Of a DNA stretch of 64,000 nt, positions 18,277 through 26,223 are shown one piece after another. The notes below the pieces were generated by a model, which saw nothing but the letters and a program-made list of their open reading frames with translations, ran no database searches and had not been told where the DNA came from. Position 1 is the first letter of the stretch, and each line of letters begins with the position of its first letter. The position numbers were made by a program, and so were the translations under genes. Source of the stretch: Streptomyces melanogenes. GTDB taxonomy: Bacteria; Actinomycetota; Actinomycetes; Streptomycetales; Streptomycetaceae. Location of the stretch: NCBI RefSeq assembly GCF_014649795.1, contig NZ_BMTS01000002.1:248001-312000 (forward strand), written 5' to 3'.

Positions 18277-18498
18277 GCGATCAGTGTAGGGGGAGGGGGC
18301 CGGGGCCCCCTCGGGCCTCTCACGGCCCAGGCGCCCCTTGTGTCTACGCGCGGAGATAGCGATCTTTGCCTTATGTATTCATACTGAAACGGCTTACGGC
18401 TGACTCGTTTTGTTCGTTGAAACGTCCAAAGAAGTTCGGGTTGAGGCCGCTTTCCGCATTTCCCTGCCCCCCGCCCCGTCTCACGACTGAGGTTCCGC

Positions 18499-19944
18499 AT
18501 GTCCCCCTCGGCCACCGCCAAGGTCGACGTACCGTCAGCCCCGAAGCCGCCGGTCAACGCACTGGACCGCTACTTCAAGATCTCCGAGCGGGGCTCCACC
18601 CTCGCCCGTGAGGTCCGCGGCGGCTTCGCCACCTTCTTCGCGATGGCCTACATCATCGTGCTGAACCCGATCATCCTGGGCAGCGCGAAGGACATGTACG
18701 GGCATCAGCTCGACGGCGGCCAGCTGGTCACCGCCACCGTGCTGACGGCCGCCTTCACCACGCTCCTGATGGGCGTCATCGGCAACGTGCCGATCGCGCT
18801 GGCCGCCGGGCTCGGCGTGAACACCGTGGTCGCCCTCCAGCTGGCGCCCCGGATGAGCTGGCCGGACGCGATGGGCATGGTCGTCCTCGCGGGCTTCGTG
18901 GTGATGATCCTGGTCGCCACCGGGCTGCGCGAGCGCGTGATGAACGCGGTGCCGCTGGGCCTGCGCAAGGGCATCGCGATCGGCATCGGCCTGTTCATCA
19001 TGCTGATCGGCCTGGTCGACTCGGGCTTCGTCTCGCGCATCCCGGACGCCGCCCACACCACCGTCCCGCTCCAGCTCGGCGGCAACGGCCATCTGCTCGG
19101 CTGGCCGGTCCTGGTCTTCATCCTGGGCGTCCTGCTGACGCTGGCGCTGCTGGTGCGCAAGGTGCCCGGCGCGATCCTCATCTCGATCGTCGTGATGACC
19201 GGCCTCGCGATGATCGTCAACGCGGTGGCGACCGTCCCGTCCTGGGGCCTGACCACCCCGACCTGGCCCGGCAACCCGGTCGCCAGCCCCGACTTCGGCC
19301 TGCTCGGCAAGGTCAGCCTGTTCGGCGGCTTCGACAAGGTCGGTGTGCTGACCGGCGTCCTGTTCGTCTTCACCGTGCTGCTGTCGTGCTTCTTCGACGC
19401 CATGGGCACGATCATGGGCATCAGCGACGAGGCCAAGCTGACCGACGCCGAGGGCAACATGCCGGGCATCAACCGGGTGCTGTTCGTGGACGGCATCGCG
19501 GTCGCCGCGGGCGGCGCCTCGTCCTCCTCGGCCACCACCTGCTTCGTGGAGTCCACGGCGGGCGTCGGCGAGGGCGCGCGCACCGGCTTCGCCAACGTCG
19601 TCACCGGCGGCCTGTTCACGGTCGCGCTGTTCCTGACCCCGCTCGCCACCATGGTCCCGTCCCAGGCGGCCACCCCGGCGCTGCTCGCGGTGGGCTTCCT
19701 GATCCTGTCCGGCTCGATCCGGCAGATCGACTGGGACGACTGGACGATCGCGATCCCGGCGTTCGTGACGATGGTGATGATGCCGTTCACGTACTCCATC
19801 ACCAACGGCATCGGCATGGGCTTCGTCACCTTCACGGTGCTGCGCCTGGTGGCCGGGCGCGGCCGTGACGTGCCGGTGGCGATGTACATCGTCTCGGCGG
19901 TGTTCGGCTTCTACTACCTGATGCCGGCGCTGGGTCTTACGTAG
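18499..19944 (+). CDS. NCS2-family purine permease (AzgA-like)
   Basis: A 481-residue inner-membrane permease of the AzgA branch of NCS2, expected to import hypoxanthine, guanine or adenine by proton symport. Family signatures are GGFATFFAMAYIIVLNP near residue 40, ALAAGLGVNTVVAL near 100 and the substrate-site region CFVESTAGVGEGARTG near 350. About 12-14 hydrophobic segments are visible. ATG at 18499 with GAGG upstream. The preceding 220 bp is relatively A/T-rich around 18350-18440, as expected for a promoter, but I could not define one; nothing resembles a purine riboswitch. Confidence 0.9.
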   Translation: MSPSATAKVDVPSAPKPPVNALDRYFKISERGSTLAREVRGGFATFFAMAYIIVLNPIILGSAKDMYGHQLDGGQLVTATVLTAAFTTLLMGVIGNVPIALAAGLGVNTVVALQLAPRMSWPDAMGMVVLAGFVVMILVATGLRERVMNAVPLGLRKGIAIGIGLFIMLIGLVDSGFVSRIPDAAHTTVPLQLGGNGHLLGWPVLVFILGVLLTLALLVRKVPGAILISIVVMTGLAMIVNAVATVPSWGLTTPTWPGNPVASPDFGLLGKVSLFGGFDKVGVLTGVLFVFTVLLSCFFDAMGTIMGISDEAKLTDAEGNMPGINRVLFVDGIAVAAGGASSSSATTCFVESTAGVGEGARTGFANVVTGGLFTVALFLTPLATMVPSQAATPALLAVGFLILSGSIRQIDWDDWTIAIPAFVTMVMMPFTYSITNGIGMGFVTFTVLRLVAGRGRDVPVAMYIVSAVFGFYYLMPALGLT

Positions 19945-19955
19945 TCGAGGGGGCG

Positions 19956-20138
19956 CTAGGCCGCCCCGTAGAACTTCTCCGTCTCGGCGGCAGCGGCCTG
20001 GAGCCGCTCGTCGAAGTCGTCGCGAATGAGCGTCCGGACCACATAGTCCTGGACGCTCATTCCGCGTTTGGCGGCATGCTGCCGGAGCCGTTCGAGCAGC
20101 TCACCGTCTATCCGCAGGCTGAGCACGCTGGTCCCCAT
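19956..20138 (-). CDS. ribbon-helix-helix protein
   Basis: A 60-residue protein with a CopG/MetJ-type ribbon-helix-helix: a short strand (SVLSLRID) then two helices (ELLERLRQHAAKRG, VQDYVVRTLIRDDFDERL). Such proteins bind DNA as dimers and are often antitoxins or autoregulators; no toxin gene lies beside it. The ATG at 20138 places the strand right at the N-terminus; an in-frame GTG 19 codons upstream is possible but adds no recognisable sequence. No clear Shine-Dalgarno site is present for either. Confidence 0.65.
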   Translation of the reverse strand: MGTSVLSLRIDGELLERLRQHAAKRGMSVQDYVVRTLIRDDFDERLQAAAAETEKFYGAA

Positions 20139-20247
20139 GGGACGAGGGTCGCCGCAGGCCCCGCCCCGGTGCGTCACTTTTCCGATAGCTCTCACTCATT
20201 CGGGTGATGTGTGTGGTGGTGCGCGACGGATGTCGCGGCACGCCGGT

Positions 20248-20264
20248 GGTACCCGAGGGGTACC
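20248..20264. promoter_or_regulatory. palindrome GGTACCC-GAG-GGGTACC
   Basis: A perfect 7+7 bp inverted repeat 42 bp upstream of the marR start, followed by a second short dyad (GGCT-N7-AGCC, 20266-20280). Likely a regulator site in the marR/ribbon-helix-helix divergent region. Confidence 0.45.
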
Positions 20265-20280
20265 GGGCTGGTATTTAGCC

Positions 20281-20298
20281 AGAGTAATGAGTTATTCT
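20281..20298. promoter_or_regulatory. candidate MarR operator
   Basis: The 18-bp imperfect palindrome AGAGTAATGAGTTATTCT (AGAnTAA against TTAnTCT) ends seven bases before the marR ATG in an A/T-rich patch. MarR proteins typically bind such dyads over their own promoters; autoregulation of this gene and its MFS partner is inferred. Confidence 0.5.
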
Positions 20299-20305
20299 AA
20301 CGAAC

Positions 20306-20749
20306 ATGTCTGACCTGCCCCACGACAGCGACGCCGACGTCGCCGCCGTGAACTCCCTCCGCTCGGCGGTCATGCGCCTGAGCAGGCGCCTGAAGCACCA
20401 GCGCGTCGACGAGTCGCTGAGCCCCACCGAGATGTCGGTACTCGGCACCCTCTTCCGCTGCGGCTCGGCCACCCCCGGTGAGCTGGCCCGCAAGGAGCAC
20501 GTCCAGCCGCCGTCGATGACCCGCATCGTCGCGCTGCTGGAGGCGAAGGGACTGGTCAGGCTGGAGCCGCACCCCGACGACCGCCGCCAGAAGGTGGTCA
20601 GCCAGACCGAAGAGGCCGAGGCGATGCTCGAAGAGAGCCGCCGCAAGCGCAACGCCTGGCTGGCTTCCCTCGCGGAAGGCCTGGACGAGGACGAGTGGGC
20701 GAAGCTGCGCGCCGCCGCACCCGTACTGGAGAAGCTCGCACACCTGTGA
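20306..20749 (+). CDS. MarR-family transcriptional regulator
   Basis: A 147-residue winged-helix regulator. The recognition part reads TPGELARKEHVQPPSMTRIVALLE (central core shown in part) near 55-78, followed by the wing (GLVRLEPHPDDRRQKVV), with helical dimerisation arms at both ends. It is followed after 31 bp by an MFS gene on the same strand, the usual arrangement of a repressor and the efflux pump it controls. ATG at 20306 lies right after the candidate operator. No Cys is present, so a thiol-switch mechanism is unlikely. Confidence 0.9.
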   Translation: MSDLPHDSDADVAAVNSLRSAVMRLSRRLKHQRVDESLSPTEMSVLGTLFRCGSATPGELARKEHVQPPSMTRIVALLEAKGLVRLEPHPDDRRQKVVSQTEEAEAMLEESRRKRNAWLASLAEGLDEDEWAKLRAAAPVLEKLAHL

Positions 20750-20780
20750 ACTGACCGCGCAGAAAAGGAGGCGAACCCCT

Positions 20781-22127
20781 TTGAGTACGGGATCCGGAGC
20801 AGACTCCGCCCCCGCACACAAATCCACCCACGACACCGCTGCCACCGGCAACGGACGAGGGACCTTCTCCTCCCTCGCGATCCCCAACTACCGGCTGTTC
20901 TTCTCCGGTGCCATCGTCTCCAACATCGGTACGTGGATGGCGCGGATCACCCAGGACTGGCTGGTCCTCCAGATCACCGGCTCCTCGGTGGCGGTGGGCA
21001 TCACCACCGCCATGCAGTTCCTGCCGATGCTGCTCTTCGGGCTGTACGGCGGCGTCATCGCCGACCGCTTCGCCAAGCGGAGCATCCTCTTCGTCACCCA
21101 GAGCGCGATGGGCCTCGGCGGTCTGTTCCTGGCGGCCATGACGCTCTCCGGGAACGTCGAGGTCTGGCACGTCTACGTGACCGCGTTCTTCACCGGCCTG
21201 GTCACCGTCGTCGACAACCCGACCCGGCAGTCCTTCGTCTCCGAGATGGTGGGCCCCGACCAGGTCCGCAACGCGGTCAGCCTCAACTCGGCCAACTTCC
21301 AGTCGGCGCGGCTCGTCGGTCCCGCCGTCGCGGGCGCGGTGATGGCGGCGGTGGGCCCCGGCTGGGCGTTCCTGGCCAACGGCCTCTCCTTCCTCGCCCC
21401 GCTGGCGGGCCTCGCCCTGATGCGCACGGCCGACCTGCGGCCCACCAAGCTCGCACCGCGCGGCAAGGGCCAGCTCCGCGAGGGCCTGGACTACGTCTCC
21501 AAGCGCCCGGAGCTGATCTGGCCGATCGTCCTGGTCGGCTTCGTCGGCACCTTCGGCTTCAACTTCCCGATCTGGCTGAGCGCCTTCGCCCATGACGTCT
21601 TCCACGGCGGCTCCGGGATGTACGGCCTGTTCAACAGCCTGATGGCGATCGGCTCCCTGATCGGCGCACTGCTGGCGGCCCGCCGGGGCACGACGCGGCT
21701 GCGCATGCTGGCCGGGGCGGCGGGCCTGTTCGCGGTCATCGAGATCGCGGCGGCGATGGCGCCCGGCATGGCGCTCTTCATCGCCCTCCTGCTCCCGATC
21801 GGCGTCCTCGGCCTGACGGTGAACGTCACGGCCAACGCCTCCGTCCAGATGGCCACCGACCCGGAGATGCGCGGCCGGGTGATGAGCCTGTTCATGATGG
21901 TCTTCACCGGCGGCACCCCGCTGGGCGGCCCGCTCTTCGGCTGGCTCACGGACGAGTACGGCGTACGGGTCAGCCTCGCCCTGGGCGGACTGATCTGCGC
22001 CCTCGCGGCGGTCGGCGTCGGCCTGATGCTGGCGCGGGCGGCGAACCTGAAGTTGAAGGTCGACCTGCGGCGCGGGCGCAGGCACGTGGAGTTCGTCCCG
22101 AGGGAGCAACTGGCCACGGCGGCGTGA
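20781..22127 (+). CDS. MFS efflux transporter (EntS/MFS_3-like)
   Basis: A 448-residue major facilitator exporter. The start is TTG at 20781 (LSTGSGADSAP), supported by AAGGAGG ten or so bases upstream. The N-terminal 30 residues are polar, then 12 hydrophobic segments follow; motif A is GGVIADRFAKRS. NPTRQSFVSEMVGPDQV near 145 is typical of the MFS_3/EntS group, which includes siderophore and drug exporters. Co-transcription with the upstream MarR gene suggests substrate-induced efflux; the substrate is unknown. Confidence 0.87.
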   Translation: MSTGSGADSAPAHKSTHDTAATGNGRGTFSSLAIPNYRLFFSGAIVSNIGTWMARITQDWLVLQITGSSVAVGITTAMQFLPMLLFGLYGGVIADRFAKRSILFVTQSAMGLGGLFLAAMTLSGNVEVWHVYVTAFFTGLVTVVDNPTRQSFVSEMVGPDQVRNAVSLNSANFQSARLVGPAVAGAVMAAVGPGWAFLANGLSFLAPLAGLALMRTADLRPTKLAPRGKGQLREGLDYVSKRPELIWPIVLVGFVGTFGFNFPIWLSAFAHDVFHGGSGMYGLFNSLMAIGSLIGALLAARRGTTRLRMLAGAAGLFAVIEIAAAMAPGMALFIALLLPIGVLGLTVNVTANASVQMATDPEMRGRVMSLFMMVFTGGTPLGGPLFGWLTDEYGVRVSLALGGLICALAAVGVGLMLARAANLKLKVDLRRGRRHVEFVPREQLATAA

Positions 22128-22158
22128 CGAGTCTTTCCCCTGGGGCAAAACTGGTCCC

Positions 22159-22728
22159 ATGAGCATGAGACTCTTCGTGGCCGTGCTGCCCCCGTCGCCC
22201 CGGCTGGCCGAACTCGGCGCGGCGGTGGACGAGTTGCACGCCCTGCCCGGCGCGGACCACCTGCGCTGGGCGGGCCGCGACGACTGGCACCTGACGCTGG
22301 CGTTCCTGGGCGAGGTGGACGAGGGTCTGCTGCCGGACCTGCACACCCGCCTGGCCCGGGCCGCCCACCGCACCCCGCCCTTCGAGCTGCGCCTGCACGG
22401 GGGCGGCCGGTTCGGGGACAAGGTGCTGTGGGCGGGCGTCGCGGGCGCGCTCGACGCGCTGCGGCTGCTGGCCGAACGGACGGACGCGGCGGCCCGCCGC
22501 GCGGGTGTGTCGATGGAGGAGCACCGCCGCTACCACCCGCACTTGACGCTGGCCCGCAGCCGGTCGGGGGCCGACCTGCACCCGTACGTCGACGCCCTGA
22601 CGCCCTTCGAGGGCACGGCGTGGCAGACGGAGGAGCTGGTCCTGGTCCGCAGCCGGCTGCCGGTGGGCGGGGTGGTGGGGGAGCAGCCCCGGTACGAGGT
22701 GGTGGGGCGGTGGGGGCTGGGGGTGTGA
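22159..22728 (+). CDS. thpR: RNA 2',3'-cyclic phosphodiesterase (ThpR/LigT family)
   Basis: A 189-residue 2H phosphoesterase. Both catalytic H-x-T motifs are present: HLTLAFLG near residue 44 and HPHLTLARS near 128. The start MRLFVAVLPP is typical. It hydrolyses 2',3'-cyclic phosphate ends of RNA in related bacteria; the physiological role is unclear. It follows the MFS gene by 31 bp and its stop lies eight bases from the convergent membrane-protein gene. Confidence 0.9.
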   Translation: MSMRLFVAVLPPSPRLAELGAAVDELHALPGADHLRWAGRDDWHLTLAFLGEVDEGLLPDLHTRLARAAHRTPPFELRLHGGGRFGDKVLWAGVAGALDALRLLAERTDAAARRAGVSMEEHRRYHPHLTLARSRSGADLHPYVDALTPFEGTAWQTEELVLVRSRLPVGGVVGEQPRYEVVGRWGLGV

Positions 22729-22736
22729 GGTCCGGC

Positions 22737-23600
22737 TCAGCCGGGGCGGAAGGCGACGCGGACGGTGCCGTCCGCCGGGACCATGATCACGAACCCTCGG
22801 GTACGGGTCCAGCCGTCCGGGATGAGGAACATGCGGTTCCCGGACTGGGCGAGCAGCCGCACGCCTCGGTAGCGGTACTTGTACTTCTGCCCCGGGCCGC
22901 CCGCCGGCAGCGAGGTCTCCTTCACCGGCGCGGCCCCGAAGTAGAGCTGCTCGGGGGTGTCGACGACCACGGTCGGCCGGTGCCACAGATTCCGGGCCAG
23001 CTCCCGCCCGTCGTCCCTGCCGTGGCTCTGGGCGTAGGCCTGTACGGCCCAGAACGAGCTCAGGGCGACCAGCGCCGCCACGACGGCGAGGGCCTTCAGC
23101 TCGCCGGGGAAGGGGTGGCCGGTGGTCTTGAGGTGCAGGGTGCGCCCGTACACCACGAGCAGCAGGCCGCCGCCGAAGAGCAGCGGGGTGTCGAGCGGCC
23201 CGGCGGGCCACACCTGGAGCCCGCCGAGCAGCCCGAGGACGAAGAGCGCGCCGCCGCTGACGGCGAGCCCCACGCCCACGCGCCCCAGGCGGCGCACCAG
23301 GACCGGCCGTGCGTCGCCGATGGAGGAGACCCAGGCGAGCCCGAGCGCTCCCGCGAGCCCGGCGGCGAGCGCCACGGCCAAGGGCATGTACAGGCCCGCC
23401 GCGCTGCGCAGCAGCAGGTCCTGGGTGGACAGGCCGAGGGTGGCGAGATCGATGCCGAAGTACGCGTAGAAGGAGGAGCTGTACGCGTAGCCGAAGTAGA
23501 GGAGGAGCCCGGTGAGCAGGGTCGTGGGCGCGACGAACCCGGCGACGGCCTTGAGCCAGTTGCCCCACGGGGGCCGGGCCGGGGTGGGCTGCTCCTCCAT
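22737..23600 (-). CDS. membrane protein of unknown function
   Basis: A 287-residue protein with about five hydrophobic segments in the first 190 residues (such as VAPTTLLTGLLLYFGYAY and LAVSGGALFVLGLLGGLQV), then a soluble C-terminal domain of about 95 residues (PTVVVDTPEQLYFGAAPVK...RMFLIPDGW) probably outside the membrane. I do not recognise the family. ATG preceded by AGGAGG with six bases between. It starts 15 bp after the lipoprotein gene on the same strand, so the two are one operon and may work together at the cell surface. Confidence 0.7.
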   Translation of the reverse strand: MEEQPTPARPPWGNWLKAVAGFVAPTTLLTGLLLYFGYAYSSSFYAYFGIDLATLGLSTQDLLLRSAAGLYMPLAVALAAGLAGALGLAWVSSIGDARPVLVRRLGRVGVGLAVSGGALFVLGLLGGLQVWPAGPLDTPLLFGGGLLLVVYGRTLHLKTTGHPFPGELKALAVVAALVALSSFWAVQAYAQSHGRDDGRELARNLWHRPTVVVDTPEQLYFGAAPVKETSLPAGGPGQKYKYRYRGVRLLAQSGNRMFLIPDGWTRTRGFVIMVPADGTVRVAFRPG

Positions 23601-23615
23601 GCGCTGCCTCCTGGG

Positions 23616-24209
23616 TCAGGTGGCGTCGAGGGAGGGGGACGCGGAGGAATCGGGGTCGGGCTCCTCATCCGGGTCCGGCGGCACGGTGTCGGCCGGGAAC
23701 GGGCTGCTCTGCGGTTCGGGGGTGCCGGTCGTCTTCACGCACGCGGTGTGGACGGGGATGAGCGGCGCGTTCGAGGTGTTCTCGAACACCCATTCAAGTG
23801 TCACGGATTCATCGGGTGAGAGCTTGACCGGCTGAGGGCCGGTCCTGGTCGTCCAGCGGCCCGTGGGGCTGCAGTCGTAGACGGTCGCGGTGCCGCTGTA
23901 CGCGTCGGTGGTGGGGTTGGTGAAGGTCACCTTGACGCTGGGCCACACCCCGTCGAAGTCGGTCGAGACCCGCCCCGCCGTGTTGAAGCCGCCGCTGCTG
24001 CCGCCGCTGGTCTGCTGACCGCCCGTGTCCTCGGTCGGCTGCCCGGTCGGCTCCGGGGGCGGCGGCGCGGTGGGCTCCTCGGTCTGCGAGGTGTCGCCCG
24101 GCGGGCTGGGGGATTCGTCCGACCCCGAGGAGCAGCCCGAAAGCAGCAGCCCCACCACGAGGAGGGTGACCGGAACGAGGCGGTGTCGTCGACGCCGTAC
24201 GTGATCCAC
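23616..24209 (-). CDS. exported lipoprotein
   Basis: A 197-residue protein with basic N-terminus, hydrophobic core and lipobox LLLSGC (Cys near residue 26). A Pro/Thr/Gly-rich linker of about 45 residues follows, then a beta-rich domain of about 85 residues (VWPSVKVTFTNPTTDAYSG...TVYDCSPTGRW) with two Cys that may pair, and an acidic Pro-rich tail. It resembles FxLYD-like surface domains but I cannot assign it. GTG start at 24209. First gene of a two-gene operon with the membrane protein. Confidence 0.72.
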   Translation of the reverse strand: MDHVRRRRHRLVPVTLLVVGLLLSGCSSGSDESPSPPGDTSQTEEPTAPPPPEPTGQPTEDTGGQQTSGGSSGGFNTAGRVSTDFDGVWPSVKVTFTNPTTDAYSGTATVYDCSPTGRWTTRTGPQPVKLSPDESVTLEWVFENTSNAPLIPVHTACVKTTGTPEPQSSPFPADTVPPDPDEEPDPDSSASPSLDAT

Positions 24210-24303
24210 CTTCGGGACGGTAACAGCGAGTCATCGCCCGCGTACGGTGGCGCGCCCGGGGTGGCCGAACGGAGCCGGGCGGGCGTTCGTTACGCTCATA
24301 CGC

Positions 24304-24390
24304 GTGAACCCGAAGACCAGGAACCGGATCATGGCCGGTGTGCTCGTGCTGATGTTCGTCGTCGTGGCGGTGGCGGCGGCACGCGGCTGA
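24304..24390 (+). CDS. 28-residue single-helix membrane peptide
   Basis: GTG AAC CCG AAG opens an 87-nt frame encoding a basic head (NPKTRNR) and one transmembrane helix (IMAGVLVLMFVVVAVAAA), ending in RG. TACGCT at 24291-24296 would fit a -10 box giving an essentially leaderless message, and no Shine-Dalgarno site is seen. Nearly every codon ends in G or C. It diverges from the lipoprotein operon by 95 bp and ends 18 bp from the convergent AhpD-like gene. Tiny membrane proteins of this shape occur in streptomycetes; conservation would decide it. Confidence 0.5.
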   Translation: MNPKTRNRIMAGVLVLMFVVVAVAAARG

Positions 24391-24408
24391 GAGGGCGAAG
24401 GCCCGCAC

Positions 24409-24921
24409 TCAGTGCGACGCGCCCGTCAGGCGGTTGGCGAACGTCGACACGGTGTACGCCCCGATGCCCAGGACCACCTCCAGGGCGTTCTGGCGGGTGT
24501 GGCCGTGGGACAGGAACGCGTCCAGGGCGTCGTCGGGGACCGCGCCCGCCGTCGCGTACACGGCCAGCGTGAACTCCCGTACGGCTTCGAGGCGTTCGTC
24601 CGTCAGCGGCTTGCCCTCCCGCAGCTCGGCTATCAGCTCCTCCGGCGCGCCGAGGCCTCGCAGCTTGGCCGTGTGCATGTTCACGCACAGGTCGCACGCG
24701 TTGCGGGTGGCGACCGTCATGATCACGACCTCGCGGGCGACCGGTTCGAGCGTCGTCCGCTCGAAGAGGGCGCTCATCTTCAGGAAGCCCTCCAGTGTGT
24801 GCGGTGAGGTGGCCAGCCGGGCCACGGCAGGGGACAGGTGCCCCAGGTTCTTGATCGTCCCCTCCATCGCGCGGCGCGACTCGGCCGGTGCGGACTCCAG
24901 GGTGTGCTCGACGAATGTCAC
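24409..24921 (-). CDS. carboxymuconolactone decarboxylase / AhpD-like protein
   Basis: A 170-residue alpha-helical protein of the CMD/AhpD family. The redox motif CDLCVNMH (CxxC with His three residues on, near 101-108) is intact, as in alkylhydroperoxidases, and is preceded by the conserved EVVIMTVATRNA. Probably a thiol-dependent peroxidase in the cytoplasm. GTG at 24921 chosen because GGGGAGCAGGA precedes it; the frame stays open much further upstream but through the opposite-strand MarR gene. It diverges from that gene with only 21 bp between starts, so the MarR protein is its likely regulator. Confidence 0.85.
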   Translation of the reverse strand: MTFVEHTLESAPAESRRAMEGTIKNLGHLSPAVARLATSPHTLEGFLKMSALFERTTLEPVAREVVIMTVATRNACDLCVNMHTAKLRGLGAPEELIAELREGKPLTDERLEAVREFTLAVYATAGAVPDDALDAFLSHGHTRQNALEVVLGIGAYTVSTFANRLTGASH

Positions 24922-24942
24922 GGCGTTCCTGCTCCCCGTAAG

Positions 24943-25476
24943 ATGGACAACGTGGTTGACGATAAGAAGGTAAACCAGGTTGTCGGTTCTCGCAACGAGG
25001 AAAGCGAGGAGGCGCCCACCCCCGGCTACGAGCTGCCCCTGCTCCTCCTCGGCGGGTTCCGCTCCCTCATCGACCGCCTCCACGCCGAGCTCGCCCGCCA
25101 GGGCCACCCGGACCTCCGGCCCGCCCACGGCTTCGCGCTCCAGGCCGTCGGGCCCGGCGGGGCGACCGCGAGCGAGATCGGGCGGCGGCTCGGCGTCTCC
25201 AAGCAGGCCGCCGGCAAGACCGTCGACCGCCTGGAGGCCCTGGGCTACGCCGAACGCGCCGACGACCCCGCCGACGCCCGCCGCAAGGTCGTCCGCATCA
25301 CCCCGCGCGGCCTCGACGCGCTCGCCCGGTCGGCGGCCGTGTTCGACGAACTGCGCGCCGACTGGGTCCGTACGCTGGGCGCCGGTCCCGTACGCGGCAT
25401 GGAGGCGGCCCTGCGCACGGTCGTCCCGCCGGAGGCGTTCCGCCTCGACGCGTCGAGCTGGTTCGCGGGGTCCTAG
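24943..25476 (+). CDS. MarR-family transcriptional regulator
   Basis: A 177-residue winged-helix regulator. The DNA-binding part is ATASEIGRRLGVSKQAAGKTV near 85-105, with wing ERADDPADARRKVVRIT. No Cys is visible, so it is not an OhrR-type thiol sensor despite its AhpD-like neighbour. ATG at 24943 and GTG at 24952 are both possible; either start lies at or inside a 39-bp inverted repeat, suggesting that the protein represses itself and the divergent gene. No strong Shine-Dalgarno site precedes either start. Confidence 0.83.
   Translation: MDNVVDDKKVNQVVGSRNEESEEAPTPGYELPLLLLGGFRSLIDRLHAELARQGHPDLRPAHGFALQAVGPGGATASEIGRRLGVSKQAAGKTVDRLEALGYAERADDPADARRKVVRITPRGLDALARSAAVFDELRADWVRTLGAGPVRGMEAALRTVVPPEAFRLDASSWFAGS
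24946..24984. promoter_or_regulatory. 39-bp inverted repeat over the marR start
   Basis: GACAACGTGGTTGAC (24946-24960) and GTAAACCAGGTTGTC (24970-24984) pair at 13 of 15 positions around the 9-nt spacer GATAAGAAG. It overlaps the first codons of the marR gene and lies 25 bp from the divergent AhpD-like start. Probably the operator for both. Confidence 0.6.
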
Positions 25477-25580
25477 CCGCGTACGCACTTGGGTTCGACA
25501 GCCCGTGTCCTTGGTGCCGTGCGTATCGTTGTACTAAGCGGCTGGCCGCTACAGAGCGGCGGCCGGGGAGGAGCGCCGCG

Positions 25581-26168
25581 ATGACCGTCATTGAGACCGA
25601 CAGGATCGAGATGGCCGAGAGCGACAACGAAGTCACTTTGGACGCAATGTTCGAGTGGCTCGAAGGGATGCCCATCCCCGGGTGCAAGACCGAGATTGTC
25701 GGGGGGCATATCTTCATGACGCCGCAGCGGCAGGTCCATTTCGAGATCATCCTGGACCTCATCGAGCAGTTGCGAACCAAATACCCACGGAAGCGTATGG
25801 CCTCTGACGTCCGCATCGACTTTCCCGGCCATCTAAACGGCTTTGCCTGCGACGTCGTGGCACTGAAGGACGGAGCGGCCCGGGACGACAAGGGGCACTG
25901 GCATTACGAGGACATCGAATTCGTCGCCGAGGTGATTTCCAGGGGCACTGCCGACAACGACTACGGCCCCAAGAAGGCCGCCTTCGCCGCCGCCGGCGTC
26001 CCCGCCTACCTGATCGTCGACCCGTACACCGGCAAGTGGCACCTGTACACCCTGCCGAAGGAAGGCGAATATCACTGCACGCTTTCGCTCGGTTTCGGTG
26101 ACCCGATCGACCTCACCCAGACCCCCGTCGGACTCACCCTCACCACCGACGAGTTCCCCCGCGACTGA
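25581..26168 (+). CDS. Uma2-family (DUF820) putative endonuclease
   Basis: A 195-residue protein with the PD-(D/E)xK-like core of Uma2 proteins: EIVGGHIFMTP near residue 38, ASDVRID and CDVVAL in the middle, EFVAEVISRGTADND near 113-127 and KKAAFAAAGVPAYLIVDP near 134. The acidic residues plus K fit a nuclease fold, but few members have been tested and the role is unknown. Streptomyces genomes carry many copies. GGGAGGAGCG precedes the ATG. The neighbours do not suggest a pathway. Confidence 0.85.
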   Translation: MTVIETDRIEMAESDNEVTLDAMFEWLEGMPIPGCKTEIVGGHIFMTPQRQVHFEIILDLIEQLRTKYPRKRMASDVRIDFPGHLNGFACDVVALKDGAARDDKGHWHYEDIEFVAEVISRGTADNDYGPKKAAFAAAGVPAYLIVDPYTGKWHLYTLPKEGEYHCTLSLGFGDPIDLTQTPVGLTLTTDEFPRD

Positions 26169-26188
26169 ACGCCGCTGAACGGCGCTTG

Positions 26189-26206
26189 CTTGGAGCGCAC
26201 TTCAAC
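26189..26206. promoter_or_regulatory. palindrome upstream of aldo/keto reductase 1
   Basis: CTTGGAG-CGCA-CTTCAAC is an imperfect form of the perfect palindrome in front of the second reductase, at the same distance from its ATG (17 bp). Likely a binding site for one shared regulator. Confidence 0.5.
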
Positions 26207-26223
26207 AGGTTCGCTGGTACCTC

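Noticed and set aside
18350..18480. A/T-richer leader before the purine permease considered as a purine riboswitch
   Set aside because: No conserved guanine-riboswitch core or three-way junction can be drawn.
23100..23819. Long plus-strand frame opposite the lipoprotein and membrane-protein genes
   Set aside because: The minus-strand genes have signal peptide, lipobox, transmembrane segments and ribosome sites; the plus frame is Arg/Gly/Glu-rich with none.
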